From NCBI GenBank assembly GCA_964626565.1, contig CAZVFX010000018.1, positions 16,363 to 80,362 of the forward strand: a stretch of DNA of 64,000 nt. Reading direction: 5' to 3'. A model generated the notes under the pieces. That model saw only the letters and a program-made list of their open reading frames with translations, had not been told where the DNA came from and ran no database searches. This DNA comes from CAZVFX01 sp964626565. GTDB lineage: Bacteria > Myxococcota_A > UBA9042 > CAIXZC01. Positions 24,608 to 33,469 of the stretch are shown here, piece by piece. Position numbers and translations under genes: made by a program. Numbering within the stretch: the stretch's first letter is position 1; every line of letters begins with the position of its first letter.

Positions 24608-26926
24608 TCAAGCGCGGCGGATGGTGACCTTCCAGTGGCCTTCTTCCCGGTCGATCGAGAGCACTTCGTGGCCTTCCTTGGCCACGCTCTCCGGCACGTT
24701 CCTCGCACCGTCATCGTCCAGCAGGACCGCCAGCACCGAGCCACTCGGCAACGGCTGCAATGCCATGCGGGTCTTCACAAAGTTCAAGGGGCAGGTGACG
24801 CCCCTGAAATCAACTTCCCGGTCGACCGCAACAGGCTGCTCCGCCTGCTGCGCCTGCTCAGGCTGCTCCTCCACCGCTTCGAAGCGCAGCGAATCATCCA
24901 TGGTACGATACAAGCTCTTTACCGCGTCTACAAGCTCTTGCACCGCGGCCGCATCGGCACCGAATTCATGCTCGGGGTCGGTGCTATCAAAGGCCAGCTC
25001 GCACTGTTCGACAACGGTTGCCTGGGCTTTGCCGACCAGGCCGGCCTCCACAAAGTGGCGGGCGAACAGCCGCGGCGCGTCCGCAGGCTGGCGGGCTTCC
25101 AGGCCCCGGGTCACCAACAACGCCCGGCAGGCGTGGACCGCCGCGCCATGAAGCCTTCCCGCAGCGATCTCCTCGTCGGCGGTGCCCAGGTCCAGTTCGA
25201 TAAGGTCGAACACCCCGGCCCCGCATTCCCCGGGCCCCCTGCCTTCCAGGGAGAACGGCTGGCGTGCTCCCCAGTCCACGTAGAAAGACTCATCCAAAGC
25301 GCCGGCGTCGGGCAGATCAGCGGCGCCGCCTATCTGCAGCAGAATCTCTTCGCTGTTGCTTCGGAAATGTTCAGAGAACCCGGGCTTTTCGGCACCCTGA
25401 AGATACTCTTCCAGCAGCTCTGCCACAAGCTTGGGCACGGCTCGGGCAGGCACGCCCCTGCTCCCCTCAGCCAGGGCTGAATCGGGACCCGCAGCCCGGC
25501 CGCCCACTTGCACGACATAGGCAGGGGCAAGGAGTCCGGTGACCCGGCGCGCGGCACCAAACAGGGCGATGTCCGCCACCGGGTGCCTGCCACACGAATT
25601 GGGGCAGCCGCTGATGTGAATACCCAGTTCACCAGCCTCCTGCAGGTCCATACTGCGCCCTTCCAGTTCCGACCGTATCGCCTGGGCCATCCCCCTCGAC
25701 AGGCAGATACCCAGGCGGCAGGTGGCCGCACCGGTGCAAGCCACCATGCGGGCCAACACCGGCGGCAGAGGTTCGGCAAGACCAAGGTCAACCAGGTCCG
25801 CATGCACTTCAGACAATTGCTCTTCAGGGACCCATCGAAGCTGCAGATTCTGCCACTGGTCTGCGCGCACCAACCCCTCGCCAAAGGTGTCGGCCAGGAG
25901 GGCCAGCTTCGCGGCCGTGTCTGCGGTCATGTCCCCTAAGAAGATGGGAATCTGCACCGCGAAATAGCCTTCCTGCTTTTGCGGGCGCGCATTCGCGGCC
26001 GCCCACGCTTCGAACCCGGGAGCACGCGCCCCGGCGCGGGGCGGCCGACCTGCCCGAAGGCGTGGAGGATGGACCGACCGCCCGTTACCGGGAGCGTCAG
26101 AATTGCACACCGCCAGTTCGGCCTTGTACAACTCCCTGAATCGTTCGAGCCCCAGTTTTTCAACCAGGAAGCGCAGCCTCGCCCGATGTTTGTTGCGCCG
26201 ATTGCCGTGACGGTCGAACACCCGCATCACCGCCTCGGAGATCTTGTGCACTTCATCCGCAGGAACGTTGGCCTCCAGCAGGTTCCCGACCCGGCTCACC
26301 GCGCCCATACCACCGCCGATGTAGACGTCGAATCCGGGGCGGCCGCCGCCCTTGGCCGCCACAAAGCCCAGGTCGTTCACCGCCGCGCCCGCGCAGTCGC
26401 GGTCGCACCCTGAGAAGGCCAGCTTGTATTTTCGGGGCAGGCTCAAATTGCCGGGACGCCCCAGCATGAACGAGGTGAGCGCGGGCGGGTAGGGGCCGAT
26501 ATCAAAATGTTCGTCAGGGCACACTCCCGCGTCGCAGCACCCGGTGATATTCCTCACCGAGTTGCCACCACCGCCCCGGGTGGACAGACCCGCGTCGTTC
26601 AACTCGACCAGAGCGGGTGTAATGTCATCCAGGCTTACCCCGTGAACCTGGACGTCCTGCCGGGTGGTAACGTGCAACACGCCGTTGCCATAGGTAGTGG
26701 AGACTCGCGCCATGGCGGTCAGGTGATCCGGCAACACTACTCCGGCCGGACATCGAACCCGCAGCATGTAGACGCCGTCCTCACGTTGCTCGTAGACCCC
26801 CCGGGGGACCCGGAAAGTCCGATACTCGACTGCGGACAATTCTCCCCGCTTGAAGCGCTCCGTTTCCAGGGCAAACTGCTCCGGATCCGAAATCGCCTCC
26901 GCGGGCATTTCGTAGGTACTTTTCAT
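24608..26926 (-). CDS. Siroheme sulfite (or nitrite) reductase fused to a TusA-like domain
   Basis: 772 residues. The first 470 contain two ferredoxin-like/siroheme half-domains, each with a full cysteine pair set: C130-x5-C136 with C174-x3-C178, and C397-x5-C403 with C441-x3-C445 (MVACTGAATCRLGICLSRG; GCPNSCGRHPVADIALFG). The substrate-side motif TTRQDVQVHG is present. A helical segment of about 120 residues follows (about 555-680, HEPN-like by eye). The last 70 residues are a TusA/SirA fold (VDFRGVTCPLNFVKTRMALQ) with CPLN in place of CPxP. Context (APS reductase, cysteine synthase, SUMT) argues for sulfite as substrate. The start lies four bases after the cysteine synthase stop. Confidence 0.88.
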   Translation of the reverse strand: MKSTYEMPAEAISDPEQFALETERFKRGELSAVEYRTFRVPRGVYEQREDGVYMLRVRCPAGVVLPDHLTAMARVSTTYGNGVLHVTTRQDVQVHGVSLDDITPALVELNDAGLSTRGGGGNSVRNITGCCDAGVCPDEHFDIGPYPPALTSFMLGRPGNLSLPRKYKLAFSGCDRDCAGAAVNDLGFVAAKGGGRPGFDVYIGGGMGAVSRVGNLLEANVPADEVHKISEAVMRVFDRHGNRRNKHRARLRFLVEKLGLERFRELYKAELAVCNSDAPGNGRSVHPPRLRAGRPPRAGARAPGFEAWAAANARPQKQEGYFAVQIPIFLGDMTADTAAKLALLADTFGEGLVRADQWQNLQLRWVPEEQLSEVHADLVDLGLAEPLPPVLARMVACTGAATCRLGICLSRGMAQAIRSELEGRSMDLQEAGELGIHISGCPNSCGRHPVADIALFGAARRVTGLLAPAYVVQVGGRAAGPDSALAEGSRGVPARAVPKLVAELLEEYLQGAEKPGFSEHFRSNSEEILLQIGGAADLPDAGALDESFYVDWGARQPFSLEGRGPGECGAGVFDLIELDLGTADEEIAAGRLHGAAVHACRALLVTRGLEARQPADAPRLFARHFVEAGLVGKAQATVVEQCELAFDSTDPEHEFGADAAAVQELVDAVKSLYRTMDDSLRFEAVEEQPEQAQQAEQPVAVDREVDFRGVTCPLNFVKTRMALQPLPSGSVLAVLLDDDGARNVPESVAKEGHEVLSIDREEGHWKVTIRRA

Positions 26927-26930
26927 TTTG

Positions 26931-27914
26931 CTACCCCGTGGCCAGCCCTTCCTCTCCGAGCATCTCGGCGAAATAGCTCAGGTACTTCTGCCCGCCGTCC
27001 GGCGCGATACACACTGCCAGACCCTCTTCTTCCCGGGTGCGCGACAGTGCGGCGTGGACGATGGCTCCGGTGGACGGCCCGACTACCAGGGCCTCCTCGC
27101 CAAACAGGCGGCGGGTCATCGCGTAGGCCGGCTCGTCGTTTACCGGGATCACTTCGTCTATGAGAGTTGTATCGAGGATGGAAGGGATCTTTGATTCCTG
27201 CAGGTTCTTCAGACCGGGGAGGCGGTGACCTTTTTGAGGCTCAACCGCGATCACCCGTACATCGGGGTTTTGCTCTTTCAGGTAGCGCGCCACCCCGGTG
27301 ATGGTGCCGCACGTTCCGTAGCCGGCAAAGAACCACTTCACTTTGCCCTCGGTCTGCCGCCAGATTTCCGGCCCCGTCGTCTCATAGTGAGCGCGCACGT
27401 TGTCTTCGTTCTCATACTGGTTGGGCATGACGTACTTCTCGGCCCCGCCCGCACTATTAACAAAGGAATGAGCCAGCGCAATGGCGCCGTCCTTGGGATG
27501 GTCGATGGGGCACAAGTCGTCGGGGGTGGGCCACACCGTCGCCCCCAGCATGCGCAACAGCAGCATCTTTTCCTCGGGCACGCCGTCGGGAATGGTCACC
27601 GATATCGGCGACCCCATAAGCGCGGCCAACGCGGCCAGAGCTATGCCGGTGTTTCCCGACGTGGGCTCCACAATCTCCTTGCCATCGAGTTCGCCCCTCT
27701 CGGACAAGCCCTTCAACAGATAGTGTGCGGTGCGGTCTTTGATGGAACCGAACGGATTGTACCATTCGAGTTTGACGTAGAGATCCGCCCCCCCGCCGGG
27801 CGCCAGGTTTCCCAGGCGCACCAGCGGAGTGGGGTCCTCTGGATTGGCGATCATCTGGCGCACGTCATCGTATCGGCGAGCGCGCGGATCCGCTTTCAGT
27901 CTCTCCTCAGCCAT
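26931..27914 (-). CDS. Cysteine synthase (PLP-dependent O-acetylserine sulfhydrylase family)
   Basis: 327 residues of the fold-type II PLP family. The lysine motif is LEWYNPFGSIKDRTAHYLL, the substrate loop EPTSGNTGIALAAL, and the phosphate-binding loop WFFAGYGTCGTITGVARYL. The C-terminal VVGPSTGAIVHAAL matches the CysK/CysM pattern. It converts activated serine plus sulfide to cysteine, directly downstream of sulfite reduction. CysK, CysM and O-phosphoserine sulfhydrylase cannot be told apart safely from sequence alone. The gene is separated from APS reductase by a 77-base gap holding a repeat element and is followed after four bases by the sulfite reductase. Confidence 0.92.
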   Translation of the reverse strand: MAEERLKADPRARRYDDVRQMIANPEDPTPLVRLGNLAPGGGADLYVKLEWYNPFGSIKDRTAHYLLKGLSERGELDGKEIVEPTSGNTGIALAALAALMGSPISVTIPDGVPEEKMLLLRMLGATVWPTPDDLCPIDHPKDGAIALAHSFVNSAGGAEKYVMPNQYENEDNVRAHYETTGPEIWRQTEGKVKWFFAGYGTCGTITGVARYLKEQNPDVRVIAVEPQKGHRLPGLKNLQESKIPSILDTTLIDEVIPVNDEPAYAMTRRLFGEEALVVGPSTGAIVHAALSRTREEEGLAVCIAPDGGQKYLSYFAEMLGEEGLATG

Positions 27915-27934
27915 GGTCTCCTCCCTGATCCTAT

Positions 27935-27989
27935 GGCCGGGGACAGAACTTGCGCCCGTAGACTGCCGAACAGGCCGGGTCCAGTCCCC
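27935..27989. repeat. REP-like dyad with GGGGAC/GTCCCC ends in the cys operon
   Basis: A 55-base element between two cys genes begins GGCCGGGGACAGAACTTG and ends GGGTCCAGTCCCC, so its outer arms can pair. The ends resemble extragenic palindromes tipped with GGGGACAGA seen in other genomes. Only one copy was found here. Confidence 0.4.
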
Positions 27990-27991
27990 TT

Positions 27992-28726
27992 CTAGATTCT
28001 TTTCAGATCGGTTGCTACGCCCGGAGCCGCATCACGCAGTGGCCGGGTGTGGATGCCGCACTCGCCGCCGCATTTGCTGGTGCCGATCCAACGGCCGCCG
28101 CGCTCATCCGGGTCAGCGGTGATGTGGGTGCAAGGCGAGCAACCCAACGACCGATAGCCTTCGCCATAAAGCGGATTCACCGGCACGTTGTACAAGGCCA
28201 GATACTGCCACACTTCCCGTTCGTACCACAAGAGAATCGGGTTAAGTTTGATGAGACCGGCATCCCGCTCTTCAACTTCCTGGTAGTCGGTCCGGGTCCT
28301 GCCCTCGGTGCAGCGCAGCCCAGTTACCCAGCAACCAACATTCATTTCTTCAAGGGCCTGGCGCACAGGCAAAACCTTGAGAAGGTCGCAGCACTTGTCC
28401 GGCTCCGTGGCATAAAGTTCGTCCGGGATCTCCTGGTCGTTCTTGAATACCCGGGTCTCCGGATACCGGGCCACCAGGTCGTCCATGAACTTCACCGTTT
28501 CGGCAGGCTTGTAACGGGTGGTCACAACAAATCCCCGAATGTCCGGGTTGACCCGCTTGGCCAGGTCCCAGATTACCAGGGAGTCCTTACCCAGGCTGTT
28601 GGCCACCACCAGCTTGTCGCCATACTCTTCGTAGGCTTCGCGGATGAGACCCAAGGCGCGGTCTACCTTCTTCTTGAAGTCCAGATTCTCCACCAAGTAC
28701 TTTACATCTTCCAATGTCGGTTGCAT
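27992..28726 (-). CDS. cysH: Adenylyl-sulfate (APS) reductase, iron-sulfur type
   Basis: 244 residues of the PAPS/APS reductase family. The PP-loop reads VANSLGKDSLVIWDLA. Iron-sulfur ligands typical of the APS-specific class are present: the double cysteine in EPDKCCDLLKVLPV and CSPC in SLGCSPCTHI. The catalytic ECGIH motif ends the protein (TSKCGGECGIHTRPL). It reduces adenylyl sulfate to sulfite with thioredoxin, supplying the fused sulfite reductase downstream. ATP sulfurylase is not in the window. Direct use of APS is inferred from the cluster cysteines; the gene symbol covers both substrate classes. Confidence 0.93.
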   Translation of the reverse strand: MQPTLEDVKYLVENLDFKKKVDRALGLIREAYEEYGDKLVVANSLGKDSLVIWDLAKRVNPDIRGFVVTTRYKPAETVKFMDDLVARYPETRVFKNDQEIPDELYATEPDKCCDLLKVLPVRQALEEMNVGCWVTGLRCTEGRTRTDYQEVEERDAGLIKLNPILLWYEREVWQYLALYNVPVNPLYGEGYRSLGCSPCTHITADPDERGGRWIGTSKCGGECGIHTRPLRDAAPGVATDLKRI

Positions 28727-28748
28727 CTTTACCCTCCAGAGTTAAACG

Positions 28749-28970
28749 TCAGATATAATATTCAGGCTCTTTCGGCCGCCCGAACGGAATGCGATTCCAA
28801 GTTCTTTCGTGGGAGTAATACGCGCCCAACTTCAGCAAAGTGTCGACCACACCGATGGTGGCCGCAAAAGCGGTGTCGCCGGTAACAAACCAGGCCACCG
28901 CAGTGGTAATGGCCGCGGCAATCAGCCGCCATGTCAACGCTTTTACCAGGCTTCTTTGTGGGCTATCCAT
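28749..28970 (-). CDS. DUF2061 family small membrane protein
   Basis: 73 residues. The motifs SLVKALTWRLIAAAITTAVA and LKLGAYYSHERTWNRIPFGR are the conserved halves of DUF2061, with two short membrane-spanning helices between them. DUF2061 genes are often found in sulfate assimilation operons, as here, where it is the first gene, but its function is unknown; a role in sulfate or sulfite transport has only been suggested by neighbourhood. ACGGAG precedes the ATG and the operon promoter lies just upstream. Confidence 0.9.
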   Translation of the reverse strand: MDSPQRSLVKALTWRLIAAAITTAVAWFVTGDTAFAATIGVVDTLLKLGAYYSHERTWNRIPFGRPKEPEYYI

Positions 28971-28997
28971 TTTCCCAACTCCGTTAATCCTATCGCA

Positions 28998-29026
28998 ATG
29001 GTAGGAAATAGAGTTGACAAAGTCAA
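28998..29026 (-). promoter_or_regulatory. Promoter of the sulfate assimilation operon
   Basis: Minus-strand TTGACT (29026-29021) and TACCAT (29003-28998) are spaced exactly 17 bases apart. A start near 28991 leaves a leader of about 20 bases before the DUF2061 gene. Confidence 0.65.
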
Positions 29027-29040
29027 GTTATATTTGACTT
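29014..29040. promoter_or_regulatory. Overlapping inverted repeats over the -35 box (candidate operator)
   Basis: TTGAC-AAA-GTCAA (29014-29026) and AAGTCAA-N7-TTGACTT (29020-29040) share a half-site that is also the -35 box. Three half-sites in alternating orientation suggest a repressor, or an activator with several dimers, that senses sulfur supply. The protein is not identified. Confidence 0.55.
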
Positions 29041-29096
29041 TTGATCTGTTTTGTCGTCGGAGACTTTGGGAGGTTTTGCTCGTCTTGCTTTCTACA

Positions 29097-29120
29097 ACAG
29101 CCTACCGCCTACAGCCTGCC
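29097..29120. repeat. Dispersed repeat, CCTACAGCC / CCTACCGCC family
   Basis: ACAGCCTACCGCCTACAGCC is a short internally repetitive stretch just downstream of the large lipoprotein gene stop. Similar in style to the other short intergenic repeats of this window. Confidence 0.4.
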
Positions 29121-29124
29121 CTTA

Positions 29125-32100
29125 TCACTCCCCGCTGCACAATTGGAAGGGGGTCGTGACACTGGGAAGGGTAATGTAGGTGCCGTCGCCGTTGCGGATC
29201 TGGGCTGTGCTGATGCCGCTCATGTTGTACAGTTGGAGGTCCATACAGAACTGATCGGGCAGGTAGCCTAGGATAACACCGTCCGTGCAGCAGCCGCCCC
29301 AACACCAGTCCAGGTTGCCGGAGCCGGCCACTGAATTCCAGATCTTGGTATCGCATGCGTGTGAGGGATCGTCGTAGAGGATGATCCCTGCGCCGGGCGC
29401 TCCCGAAACCGACAGATGGGCGGAACCGCCGGAACCGTCCTGGGGCTTGTCGTGAATGACGATAAGCGACAAGTTGCCGGCCGGGTCTTCGTAAAGGTAG
29501 AAGATGGTGGTATTCTTCTTCTCCCACCCGGTGTTGGCGCTTGAACCGTAGGGGTTGCCGTACTTGAAGTGGGAGGAGACGTCTTTGTTCTGGCTCACCG
29601 GGACATAGGGTTCCCCGTCAAGGGTGTAGCAGCCGGCGGTAGGATTGCAGTCGTTGTCGATGCCGTCGAAGCAGATCTCCTCGGCGCCGGGATTGACCAG
29701 CGGGTCGTTGTCGCTGCAGTCTCCCGACATGGTGGCTGTGTACGGCGCTTCCGGATGGCAAAGGCAGTGCGAGTCATCTGCGCCCCAGGAGTCGCCGTCC
29801 TGGTCAAGGAAGTAAGGAAGGCATCCTTCCGCTCCCTGCTCATCGACATCCCCATCACAATCGTTGTCTGCATCGTCGCACACCTCGTCGGATGTAGGAT
29901 TGACCACGGGGTTGTTGTCATCGCAGTCCCCCCCGGTGATGGTGCCGTACTGTTCGTTGGGCTCGCACAGGCACATGACCGCGGCGGGATCACCGAATCC
30001 GTCTCCGTCCTTGTCTTCGTAGTAAGCGAGGCAGCCGGCGGCACTGGCTTCGTCTACGTCTCCGTCGCAGTTATTGTCGTCGCCGTCGCAGATCTCCACC
30101 GCGCCGGGGTGAGCCACGGGGTTATCGTCATCGCAATCGCTGCCCACCAGCACCTTGAAGTTGAGATCTGGCGCACACAGACACGCGAACAGGTCCGGAT
30201 TGCCGTAGCCGTCCGCGTCCATGTCGGCATAGTAGGCCTTGCAATTCACCGAATTCGCCGGGTCAGCGGCCCCATCGCAATCGTCGTCAAAGCCGTTGCA
30301 CACCTCCTCTGCATCCGGGTTGATCGCGGCGTTCAGATCGTTGCAGTCGCCTTCCTCAGTCGCGGTGTTGGGATAGGAAGGAGCACATAGACATGAAGGC
30401 ACCTGGGCCAGCCCGAAACCATCCCCGTCCACGTCCATGAAATAGGTGACGCAACCTTCGGCTCCCACGGGGTCGATAAGCCCGTCGCAGTCGTCGTCCT
30501 TCCCGTTGCAGACCTCATCAGCTTCGTTGTTGATGTCCGGATCCAGGGGTGCGCAATCGGTTACATCGGGGTCTCCATCGCCATCGGAATCCTGATCGCA
30601 CGCGTCTCCGACACCGTCTCCGTCGGCATCCTCCTGAAGCGGATTTTCCACCGTGAGGCAGTTGTCTTCTTCGTTGAGCACACCATCGCCATCGACATCT
30701 TCATCCACGCAATCCATAAGGCCGTCGCCGTCGGTGTCTTTGAAGCCCTCGTCGGTAAGAGTATTACAGTTGTTATCCTTGCCGTCGCACGCCTCGGCCG
30801 CGCCCGGGTGGGTGTCGCCGTCTTCGTCGTCGCAGTCGCCGCTCACCGGAGTTGTCCCCGGCTCCCCTGCGCACAGGCAGTGTGAGCCCGGCCCGCCGTA
30901 CCCGTCCCCATCGTCATCGTCGAAGAAGGTGGCGCACCCCAGCGTGCCTTCCGGATCGATTTCGCCGTCACAGTTATCGTCGAAACCGTTGCACAACTCC
31001 AACCCCTGGGGTTTCACTTCCGCGTCATCGTCGTCGCAGTCCCCCGGCAGGCTTGCGATGTAGGGATAGGAGCCGGCACAGAGGCAGGCCGAGTCATCGG
31101 CCAGGCCCCAGCCGTCACCGTCTTTGTCAAGATAGAACGGCAGGCAGTCATTGGCACCCTCCTCGTCTTCTTCTCCATCGCAATCGTCGTCCTCGCCATT
31201 GCACAATTCATCCGCGCCGTGAAAAACAGCAGGATCGTTGGGTGCGCAATCGGACGCGTCGGGGTCCCCGTCACCATCCTTGTCCTGGTCACACACATCC
31301 CCGGAGCCATCGCCATCGGCATCCGCCTGGTCCTCGTTGGCCTGGAAGGGGCAGTTGTCAATGTCATTGTCGAATCCATCACCGTCCAGATCGGGGTCGA
31401 CGCAGTCCGCCACAAAATCTCCGTCCTTGTCCGGGTAACCTTCGTCGGTGAAGCCGTTACAGTTGTCATCGACACCGTTGCACAATTCCGCCGCGCCCGG
31501 GAACACTGTCGGTGCGAGATCGTCACAGTCGCCTCCTTCAGTGGCCATGTTCTGTTCCTGCTGACAAAGGCAGAAGGAGGCCGAACCGCCGAAGCCGTCC
31601 AGGTCCACGTCCTCGAAGTAGGAGATGCACCCCAGCGTGCCCTTGGGGTCAAGGATCCCGTCACAGTCGTCGTCCTTGCCGTTGCACAACTCCAGCCCCG
31701 ATGGATTGACCGCGGGATTACCGTCATCGCAGTCGCCGGTAGCGATGGCGGTGTACGGGTATGACGGAGAGCACAGGCAGGCGGACTCTTCCTCCTGCCC
31801 CCAGGAATCGGCATCCTGGTCGATAAAGAAGGTGAGGCAACCGTCCGCTCCCGCCTCGTCGATGGTCCCGTTGCAATCGTCGTCCTTGGAGTTGCATTTC
31901 TCCGGGGCTCCCTGATAGATCTGCGGGTCGAGGGGAGCACAGTCCGAGACATCGGGGTCGCCATCCCCATCTTTGTCCCCGTCGCACGCGTCGCCCACGC
32001 CGTTCAGGTCGAGGTCCTCCTGCCCCGGGTTGGGCATCAACGGACAGTTATCAAGCGCGTCGACTATGCCGTCGTCGTCATCGTCGCCGTCAACGCAGTC

Positions 32101-33348
32101 CGCGCTCCCGTCCTCGTCGGTATCCGCAAAAAACTCGTCCACGAAGTCGTCGCAGTTGTTGTCGATTCCATCGCACAGCTCGGGGCTGGAAGGAGAGACC
32201 AGTGGGTCTGCGTCGTCGCAATCCCCCACCAGGGTCGCCAGCGGCTCTTCCGGGCCCGGTTTCTGGCACAGGCAGGACACCTGATCCACCAGTCCGTAAC
32301 CGTCACCATCACCGTCGGCATAGTACTCCGTGCACCCGTTGGAGCCTTCTTCATCCACCTCACCGTCGCAGTCGTCATCTTTGCCGTTGCAGTACTCAGG
32401 GAAGGGGCTGTCTCCCTGGCACGACAGCTCACCTTCCAGGCAAGCGAAGACCCCCGGGCACGAGCCGAATTCGTTTTCCTGAACACACTCGTCGCCCCCG
32501 GTGTCCTCGTCAACCAGGCCGTCGCAGTTGTTGTCCAGACCGTCGCACATCTCCTCTTCGGGCGCGGGAGAATCACAGTCGGTGAGCCCCTCAGGGCTGC
32601 ACAACCTCTCCCCCTCGCAAACCCCGAACTCACCGGACGCGAAACAGGTGGTGGCCGCGCCGGTTTCGATCCAGTACTCGTTACACTCGCACTGTTCACC
32701 CTCGGCCCCGACGCACTGGGTGACCGATTCCCCTTCCACCGAGACTACGTCGCCGCAGTCAAACCCCGGGGGACAGCTACCTTCCAGACCGGCCTCGGCG
32801 GCCGGATCGCACGGGATCCCGCAGAAATGACCGTCGTCCCCATAAGACACGCAGTGCGATTCAGAGCTGTCTCCATATGACCAGCAATCGTCGTTCTGGA
32901 GGCACGGCCGGCACAACTGACCGGTTTCCGGCACGCAAATGAACACACAATCGGGACAGGTGGACGGCAGAATCAGACAGGTCCAACCATCCCCGCACCC
33001 TCCGCCGCTGCAGATTGCTGTACAGATCTTCCCTTCGGCAGTCTCGATGCAGTATCCCGACAGACAATCCGCATCAGTTTCGCACGGCCAGCCGAACGAA
33101 CCGGGCTCCTCTACGAAGAGCTCCACGTCGCCGGTATCGGGTTCGAAAACAGCGTCCGCAGCATCCGCCTCATAGGCCTCTTCAGGCACCGCCAGATCCT
33201 GGCTTACCATGAAGTCATCCTCTGCCGTTCCATCCCGCGAATCCTCGATTATGCCCGGGATGTAGATGGACGTTTTTCCCCCTCCGCCACATGCTGCAAG
33301 CAAAAGAGCCGAGCCCAACAGCGTAACTGCAAGCAGTCGAAGCATCAT
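29125..33348 (-). CDS. Giant Cys/Asp-rich lipoprotein with tandem metal-binding repeats
   Basis: 1407 residues from ATG at 33348 (GGAGG upstream; a second ATG at 33345 is equally good). Lipobox LLLAAC. After Cys-rich units, the body is built from 'putative metal-binding motif' units (ELCDGIDNNCDGLVDEDT type) alternating with thrombospondin type-3-like DxDxDG units and CLC motifs. Three super-units of exactly 231 residues are in register. The last 150 residues are a different, probably globular domain (ending near TAQIRNGDGTYITLP) without Asp repeats. It is expected to be a calcium-rigidified surface stalk with a terminal domain; partner and role unknown. Codon use shows no break from the neighbours. 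Confidence 0.88.
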   Translation of the reverse strand: MMLRLLAVTLLGSALLLAACGGGGKTSIYIPGIIEDSRDGTAEDDFMVSQDLAVPEEAYEADAADAVFEPDTGDVELFVEEPGSFGWPCETDADCLSGYCIETAEGKICTAICSGGGCGDGWTCLILPSTCPDCVFICVPETGQLCRPCLQNDDCWSYGDSSESHCVSYGDDGHFCGIPCDPAAEAGLEGSCPPGFDCGDVVSVEGESVTQCVGAEGEQCECNEYWIETGAATTCFASGEFGVCEGERLCSPEGLTDCDSPAPEEEMCDGLDNNCDGLVDEDTGGDECVQENEFGSCPGVFACLEGELSCQGDSPFPEYCNGKDDDCDGEVDEEGSNGCTEYYADGDGDGYGLVDQVSCLCQKPGPEEPLATLVGDCDDADPLVSPSSPELCDGIDNNCDDFVDEFFADTDEDGSADCVDGDDDDDGIVDALDNCPLMPNPGQEDLDLNGVGDACDGDKDGDGDPDVSDCAPLDPQIYQGAPEKCNSKDDDCNGTIDEAGADGCLTFFIDQDADSWGQEEESACLCSPSYPYTAIATGDCDDGNPAVNPSGLELCNGKDDDCDGILDPKGTLGCISYFEDVDLDGFGGSASFCLCQQEQNMATEGGDCDDLAPTVFPGAAELCNGVDDNCNGFTDEGYPDKDGDFVADCVDPDLDGDGFDNDIDNCPFQANEDQADADGDGSGDVCDQDKDGDGDPDASDCAPNDPAVFHGADELCNGEDDDCDGEEDEEGANDCLPFYLDKDGDGWGLADDSACLCAGSYPYIASLPGDCDDDDAEVKPQGLELCNGFDDNCDGEIDPEGTLGCATFFDDDDGDGYGGPGSHCLCAGEPGTTPVSGDCDDEDGDTHPGAAEACDGKDNNCNTLTDEGFKDTDGDGLMDCVDEDVDGDGVLNEEDNCLTVENPLQEDADGDGVGDACDQDSDGDGDPDVTDCAPLDPDINNEADEVCNGKDDDCDGLIDPVGAEGCVTYFMDVDGDGFGLAQVPSCLCAPSYPNTATEEGDCNDLNAAINPDAEEVCNGFDDDCDGAADPANSVNCKAYYADMDADGYGNPDLFACLCAPDLNFKVLVGSDCDDDNPVAHPGAVEICDGDDNNCDGDVDEASAAGCLAYYEDKDGDGFGDPAAVMCLCEPNEQYGTITGGDCDDNNPVVNPTSDEVCDDADNDCDGDVDEQGAEGCLPYFLDQDGDSWGADDSHCLCHPEAPYTATMSGDCSDNDPLVNPGAEEICFDGIDNDCNPTAGCYTLDGEPYVPVSQNKDVSSHFKYGNPYGSSANTGWEKKNTTIFYLYEDPAGNLSLIVIHDKPQDGSGGSAHLSVSGAPGAGIILYDDPSHACDTKIWNSVAGSGNLDWCWGGCCTDGVILGYLPDQFCMDLQLYNMSGISTAQIRNGDGTYITLPSVTTPFQLCSGE

Positions 33349-33375
33349 CCGCCTCCGGTTGTTTATCCGGAATCC

Positions 33376-33404
33376 ATTGTAAACATTTGCAGTCACCATG
33401 AAAA
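33376..33404 (-). promoter_or_regulatory. Putative promoter of the giant lipoprotein gene
   Basis: Minus-strand TTTTCA (33404-33399) and TACAAT (33381-33376) are separated by 17 bases. A start near 33369 gives a leader of about 20 bases. Confidence 0.45.
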
Positions 33405-33419
33405 GGAGCAACAAACATG

Positions 33420-33448
33420 TTGCTTCAAATGGGGGTCATGCATAAACT
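33420..33448 (+). promoter_or_regulatory. Putative promoter of rseP
   Basis: TTGCTT (33420-33425) and TAAACT (33443-33448) are spaced 17 bases apart, about 20 bases before the rseP start. Both boxes are imperfect. Confidence 0.35.
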
Positions 33449-33469
33449 TACCCCTCAACGGAGGTTTGG

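Noticed and set aside
29125..33348. Regular repeats considered as a CRISPR-like array
   Set aside because: The repeats are coding, in one open frame with a 693-bp period, and translate to metal-binding protein units.
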